Source: Syncephalis plumigaleata (lineage: Eukaryota; Zoopagomycota; Zoopagomycetes; Zoopagales; Piptocephalidaceae). From it: 64,000 nucleotides of DNA. The DNA is taken from assembly GCA_025201365.1 (NCBI GenBank), contig JAIXMF010000001.1:2046001-2110000 (forward strand), in the 5' to 3' direction. The position numbers and the translations under genes were made by a program. A model generated the notes under the pieces. It had not been told where the DNA came from. It ran no database searches and saw nothing but the letters and a program-made list of their open reading frames with translations. Below are positions 58,619-64,000 of the stretch, one piece after another (positions within the stretch are counted from its first letter, which is position 1; every line of letters starts with the position of its first letter).

Positions 58619-61396
58619 TTAAGCCTTAGGCACCACCTTCCATTGCAAGAGTGTGCCATCGAGACCACCTGCAGATACGGCCCATTGATTGTCGGCGGTA
58701 AATCCGACTGCCGTTACATGGGAGGCATGGCCACGATACTTGATACTGGGCATGTTCTCCTGGTAGCACGGATAAGTGTGCAGTCCTACCTGACTAAAGT
58801 CATTGCCGCTAATCAATAGATTACGATCTGGATTGCGTGCCACCGCGTTGATATCACGTCCATGCATGCCAGGCTCCCAAATGCCTACGGTAGGCCAGGC
58901 CATGGTCAGCTCGAAGGTCTCCCAGTCGGTATCGCTCATATCCGATGACTTGGTGATCTGCTCGCATGATGGAATGGACCAGAAGAGTAACTCGTGCTCC
59001 AAACTATTGGTCTGTAGATACTTGCTATCTGACGACCAATCCAAATGAATAACATGGCTTGAATGTCCACTGCACACGCCGATCAACTTCCAGCTTGCGG
59101 TGTCGTAGATGCCAACACCGTTGTCGTCCTTCATACCGCCAACGGCGAGGTATTTACCATCAGGCGAGTACTTGAGCGGATGTTCAACGTCCGTTTGACG
59201 ACCGCCTGCTTCGTGAAGTTCGCGTTGCGGTACAAGTTGCTCGGCACCCAGAATGAATACATGATCGCTAGTGGCACCCACCGCCACCTGCTTGCCCGAT
59301 GGATGATAGGCACAGGTGCGTAGTTGACGATCCAGCTGAAGACTAATCATTGGGAATCGATTTTCTAGATCCCAACGGATAACTCGCATATCCTCGGACA
59401 CGGTAATGCACTCGGGTGCCGTTGGATGCATGGCAAGACCCCAGACCTCGGCGTTATTCCTCGTGCTATGCGCTTCGACGAGACGACGAGCTTCGGCAGC
59501 ACCTTCATTAGCGACGATGGCATCCATACCATCAATGACAAGAATACTCGAGTCGTCGTAGCCGAGTGCCACTTGGTTGCCGTCCCAGCTGATAGCACGA
59601 ATGCCGGCGGCTGTACTCTCATCCTGATAGGCAAGACGAGGTGCGGCACCTGGGAGATGGAGCATGAGACGGCCGTCCTTACCGCTCGTCAAGAAGCCTA
59701 CACCCTGTTGGGACGATGTGGCGTAGACGGAGCCCTCGTGTACACCGCTTGCTACACTTACGATCTCACGAGTCTCGATGTTCCAGGTGTAGACGTCGCC
59801 ATTGTGGCAACCGGTAGCCACGGTGTTGTCGTCAACGAATGTGACACTTAGCAATGGTTGTAGCACGTCTTGCTTGCCGAAGATACCTTTGTTGGCGTCC
59901 AATTGATTGGTGGCCGGATCATAGGTCCAGAACTTGATGTGCTTCACACCTACGGTAACGAACTTGTTTGGATTTGTCGGGTGGAATACGAGTTCGAGCA
60001 CCTTATCGGAATGTCCGGAGGTCGTGCACACTGGCTCGCCGCCCTTACGCCAATCGAATAGTGCGAGGGTATGATTGCTGTCGGAGCTTACAGCTGCGAC
60101 GTATTGGCTTTCGCCGGCATCATTGACAGCGGAGAAACCAAGCGAGACGATACCGGTCATGGCGGAGGGACAGTTCAAGGTGGCAAGCGTTTCCTTCGGG
60201 TTACTGACATCCCAGACCTTGATGTACACTGCTTGCTCTTCTCCTTGCTGTAAACGGTGACTTGATCACCGGTGGCGCATATTTACCGGATGGATCGGTA
60301 CCTAAGGCGAGAATTTCCGCCGATTCATGACCCGTATAGATTAGTTGTCGATTGCGCGCCATACTATGCACAATGCCCAATGATGCCGTGTGGTAGATTA
60401 CATTCTTGGCAGCGCTGTTCAATCGGATGTTGTTGCGACAGTTGCGTGCACGATAGCCGTAGGCGTGAGATAGCTCGAGCTGTGCAGCAGGCTCGTTCTT
60501 GACCGATGATGGATCAAACGTGCTTGGCGGGAAGATGGCGCCAGCCCATGGACGAACAGCCTATGGGTAAGTATGTTCATTCATTAGTTCATTAATGTTA
60601 TCTAGCAATGCTACATCTATGAATGTGCAACTTACACTAAAGTTAAGTCCAGCTGCTGATGCTTCACCCTTGAGCTTCTCTAATTAAAATAAAGAATACA
60701 CATAGAAATGTTACAATTAGCCAATTAGTAAATGCATTGTTTGCGCATCCTACCTGGTGACTCGCGAGTTAACTTGAGCGATACACGAACTTCGCCTGCA
60801 CCCTATGGTGCATGGTTAATAATAATAATAATAATAACGAACTGTCCTATTGCTAACAACTTACTGGACCATTCTCTAGTTTATACCACTCATCCTTTTC
60901 CTCATCCTCCTTCAACGATGAGAGATCAATGGCAAACTCGCCCATTGGATCATCGGGTGAATCGTAATCGCAATCGATTAGTTTAACCAAAAGCTATAAT
61001 ACACGCGTACAAATACGAATGGCAACATGGTTAGTCGACTGTTGCTAATGCCATTATTCTACATGGATCATTTACCTTTTCTCCTTCGATATCTTCACCC
61101 GATAGACGGAATGACTCGTTCCAGGTCGGGGTCAATGATTGCTTGATGATACGTGAACGATGAGAGCGTCTACCAAGTTCAAAGATGGCATATGGGTCCG
61201 ATGAGCCTATACAGATATACATGCATACATTTACATCGAAAGAAAGAGAGAGAGACAAAAATATGCCAGTTAGCTAGACGATATGACGTGATATGCTGCG
61301 TTTCATACCGGTGTTGTCACAAGCTGGCAAATCGCGTGCCTCAATCAACTTGACATGAAGTTGCAATGGACGCTTTGAATTGTCGACGACAGTCAT
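58619..61396 (-). CDS. C2-HELP-WD40 protein (EML family with an N-terminal C2 domain), about 795 aa
   Basis: Six exons: 61396-61309, 61206-61076, 60993-60865, 60802-60754, 60679-60636, 60560-58619. Residues about 8-115 form a C2 domain (LHVKLIEARDLPACDNTG, SSDPYAIFELG, TPTWNESFRL, LIDCDYDSPDDPMG) with the Asp set expected for calcium binding. The HELP motif follows (AVRPWAGAIFPPSTF, LSHAYGYRARNCRNNIRL), then a long run of about eleven WD repeats to the end (VYIKVWDVSNP, HIKFWTYDP, DVYTWNIETR, VIRWDLENR, GTLLQWKVVPKA). EML proteins bind microtubules and tubulin. They normally carry an N-terminal coiled coil; a C2 domain in that place suggests calcium- and membrane-dependent recruitment. One base seems missing near 60276 and 60229, just before the WD region. 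Confidence 0.9.
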
Positions 61397-62285
61397 GGTG
61401 TTAGCGGTAGTAGTAATGATGAAGGTAAGAGCTATTGCTTATAAACAAAATAGTAGCGTGTTTTAGAAGCGTAGAAGATAGAACAGAACACGGCGTTTGA
61501 CTGCAATATGATGGATACTAGACAGGTGGACGGAACGTCGTGTCCTTATATAGTAGGTCTATCTTGTTCCGCCGTAAAAGTATACTGGACGCACATGTCC
61601 ATTGACATGCCCCAACGCGTTCGCCATGCATGAACAATGGTTAAACAGGGACACGTCATCAGTTGTACACTACGTCGTCGTCGTCGTCGTTGTCGTCTAT
61701 TATGCAGCCGGTTTGAATGCCGTGCGAGAAATAATGTTGTAAACGTCATTGCTGATGGTATGAGCATTGCGATATTCTTGTATGTTGACAATAATGAGTA
61801 GATATTTCTTTATTGTAATGAATGTCAACGTCAATACATGATAAGCATGGATATGCCACTAGTCCATTATAATTGTAGATTACATGTAATTTCAGATAGG
61901 GATGATTAGTGACATGGCATGTGCGTAGATCATCTTGATCGTATTTGAATTTCCTTACTATTATAACATTATCATCTTTGTCATTACAATTACCTTAGGC
62001 ACTAGACTAGTGTAGGCTATTCTTGCTACTGCTGATATAGTTGTGTTTAACCGTTACATTTATTTATCTAAAATAAGAGCCGAGTATTCTCAAACAACGT
62101 CATTTTATAATAAATAAGTATAACTTAAAAAGGTGGTGGTGGTAAGCGTGGCAATAAAGGCGACCAGCGTCTGCCCAGAGAGGTATGATGTAGAGGAAGA
62201 AAAAGCAAGAAACTAGAAATTCATATCTAATCCATTAACTCATTGAAAGGATTAGATTTATATCGTACGTGAACCATATCTATTA
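61397..62285. other. Intergenic region upstream of the C2-HELP-WD40 gene
   Basis: About 890 bp, AT-rich, with a CGT trinucleotide tract near 61673-61693. It should hold the promoter of the leftward C2-HELP-WD40 gene and the 3' end of the next gene. No gene seen. Confidence 0.65.
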
Positions 62286-62818
62286 TTAACTGAGTTTCAC
62301 TCCTAGTTGAAGGGGTTGGCTAGTGGGTGCTGCTGTTTGTTGACTATTACCAGCAGAATTATTGCTATTGTTACTGCTGTTATTCTCGGTAGTACCGTAA
62401 CCACCATATGCTGGTGGTGGTGGTTGTTGAAGTTGTAGCTGCTGCGGTGGTTGTACCGTTTCTACCGCTTGACTTGGCTGTGCCTGTGGTGGGCTCGGTG
62501 GAGTGGGTGGATTGGGAGTAACGGCGAGTGGTATGGGCCGAGCATTATTCTTCGCTGCCTCCAAGCTTTCGAGTTGCGCTTGTAAACCACCTTGAGGAAG
62601 TTGAGGGGATTGTTATTGCTGATATTGTTATTGTCGTTCGGCCCTTGAGTTGATTTTGGCGTTGTATCTACACCCTCGTAGGCGGGTCCATGCTCTATAA
62701 TACCCGTTGGATTCAAGTTTAATTTAATAGGAGTACCGTCGAGAGGACGCATGGCGACAGGTGCTATGAAAGCTATCGCACATAGTAGCGTGCTCACTGC
62801 GACTGCTTTGACGTACAT
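62286..62818 (-). CDS. Secreted Pro/Gln-rich protein, about 178 aa
   Basis: The ATG at 62818 opens MYVKAVAVSTLLCAIAFIAPVAM, a clear signal peptide, followed by RPLDGTPIKLNLNPTGIIEHGP and an Asn-rich stretch. After about residue 70 the useful frame changes near 62610 in a run of C; the following text is LPQGGLQAQLESLEAAKNNA, then Pro/Gln-rich (PNPPTPPSPPQAQ, QPPPPAYGGYGTTE), Asn/Ser runs and the end QPLQLGVKLS. A single missing C would join both parts. No domain is recognised; it could be a cell-wall or secreted linker protein. The upstream plus strand is purine-rich (GA tract at about 62887-62913), that is CT-rich on the sense strand. Confidence 0.6.
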
Positions 62819-63932
62819 GGCAAAATAAACAGGAATTATAGGGAGGGGGCAGTAGTTACGCGACGAATATTGAGTGAGGAATAGAGAGAGAGAGAGAGAG
62901 GAGAGAGAGACAAAGAGAAAAAAGAAAGAGTGAGTGAGGAGCGAGCTAGCTAGCAAGCGAATGAGCGTGTATTCAACCGAATATGAAAGAATAAAGAAAA
63001 GGAATGTGCCCTTCCACAAGTAACAAATAAAGCGGAGTTTAAGCGAGGAAAATAATAAAAGGAGAATACGCACAAGCGAGAGTTGGTTAAAAAGAGAAAC
63101 AGTAATAATCCTTAGGACCAGCCTATGAAAGGTGAATGTTTCAGTTGTTACTGTTGCAAAAAGGTATTACTACAGCTACTACAAGTAAATAGAAAGGATG
63201 TGGCTTAGTGAGAATAACACGAGGTAAAAGCAAGTCAACGGGGAGATAAATGCGTTTATATCATGGATTGTGGCGCATTTTATGGACATTCGCCTTGCTA
63301 GTGTTGCAAGCCATGTACACACATACACATACACACACATCATGCTGAAACTGCCGTGCAATGAATGCCGTATGATGTCCCGTCAACTAATAGTGCATGT
63401 ATATGGGTACTTGTGTGTGTGTGTGTGTTAAGGGTGTATCATGTGGTGTTTGATAGCAGTTTCAAGTGGTTGCACAAACTGACAGGAACGCCACTACGCA
63501 TGAACATATGATTCCTTTCCTTCATGCAAGGTGGCTGCAATTTATCCACCATACGAGTAGAATGCCAAATAAATCTGCAAAGCTATCTCCTCCCTATCCT
63601 CCTTTATTGATGCAGTAACGTATAGCAACTGTCATTCAGCGTGCGTATCTGACGTATATCATCACTATTATTATGTTTTTACACGAACGGAGAGCATTTG
63701 AGAAACCATATTATTTTACTTGAATCCTATAAAACAGTAGTATGTTTTACCTGTCTCATTGATATGCTATTACTATTATTATTATTACTAAACGTCATTA
63801 TTTTTAAACATTCAGTCAGAGGGCTACACGTCAGATGGCTTAAAAGGAAAAAAGAAGGGCATCTCATTATCCAACTATCATCAACTTTACCCTTTTTTCA
63901 TTGTTTTATTGTATACGAGCAAGAGCAGCATC
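62819..63932. other. Intergenic region with divergent promoters
   Basis: About 1.1 kb between the secreted Pro/Gln-rich gene (leftward) and the gene starting at 63933 (rightward). It has a GA tract near 62887-62913 and GT/AC tracts near 63315-63430. No other gene supported. Confidence 0.65.
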
Positions 63933-64000
63933 ATGCCGTCTACTAAGGCGAGTGGACTATTCAAAAGTAATAGCACGTCTCAATGGCGTTCCATGCTCGA
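63933..64000 (+). CDS. 5' end of an unidentified gene, cut by the window edge
   Basis: The ATG at 63933 opens MPSTKASGLFKSNSTSQWRS and stays open to the edge (22 full codons). The text looks like a structured N-terminus rather than a repeat product, and a pyrimidine-rich stretch precedes it. No family can be named from so little. Confidence 0.4.
   Translation, partial: MPSTKASGLFKSNSTSQWRSML

Noticed and set aside
1-64000. tRNA genes, rRNA, CRISPR arrays, transposon or viral coding sequences
   Set aside because: No B-box with a matching cloverleaf, no repeat-spacer array and no transposase, reverse transcriptase, integrase or capsid-like motifs were seen on either strand.

Overview
The window reads as eukaryotic nuclear DNA from a fungus, most likely an early-diverging lineage (zygomycete or chytrid grade). 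Genes carry many short introns (about 50-130 nt, GT-AG plus several GC-AG) with TACTAA or CTAAC-like branch sites. The gene set is fungal: two PacC/Rim101 zinc-finger factors, an Fpk1/Nrc-2 type AGC kinase and a multi-LIM protein. It also has genes kept in early fungi but lost or unusual in many Dikarya: an EML-type HELP/WD40 protein, HID1 and a complex I subunit. The genus cannot be named from sequence alone. Intergenic DNA is AT-rich and crowded with microsatellites. No transposase, reverse transcriptase, viral gene, CRISPR array or convincing tRNA/rRNA was seen.

Layout. 1-14 kb: two PacC-like genes on the minus strand (1-1327, cut by the window edge, and 10301-11725). An unrecognised Ser/Thr-rich gene lies between them (8426-9358), and long intergenic regions are rich in GCCAAG, the PacC target. 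14-20 kb: an ASH2 (COMPASS) gene with 11 exons, then a triple-KH RNA-binding protein. 20-30 kb: a pseudokinase-like gene, a divergent Cdc20/Cdh1-type WD40 gene and a small orphan gene, within and around short repeats in inverted orientation. 30-47 kb, compact: a peroxisomal enoyl-CoA reductase ending in SKL, an AGC kinase, the splicing regulator NSRP1, seryl-tRNA synthetase facing the complex I subunit NDUFA13/GRIM-19 across a 297-bp divergent promoter, and HID1 (15 exons). 47-54 kb: two tandem secreted carboxylesterases. 54-64 kb: a multi-LIM gene, a small secreted Pro/Arg-rich peptide gene, a C2-HELP-WD40 gene, a secreted Pro/Gln-rich protein, and the first codons of a gene running off the right edge.

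The genes do not form a single pathway; this is an ordinary mixed housekeeping neighbourhood. The linked pair of PacC paralogues, both with upstream PacC-consensus clusters, suggests an auto- or cross-regulated pH-response locus. Many otherwise well-conserved genes, including the essential seryl-tRNA synthetase, appear to lack single bases, mostly in short homopolymers. This looks like residual error of an uncorrected long-read assembly rather than gene death, so reading frames in several entries change at the places stated. Exon limits were placed by eye from splice consensus and family similarity.
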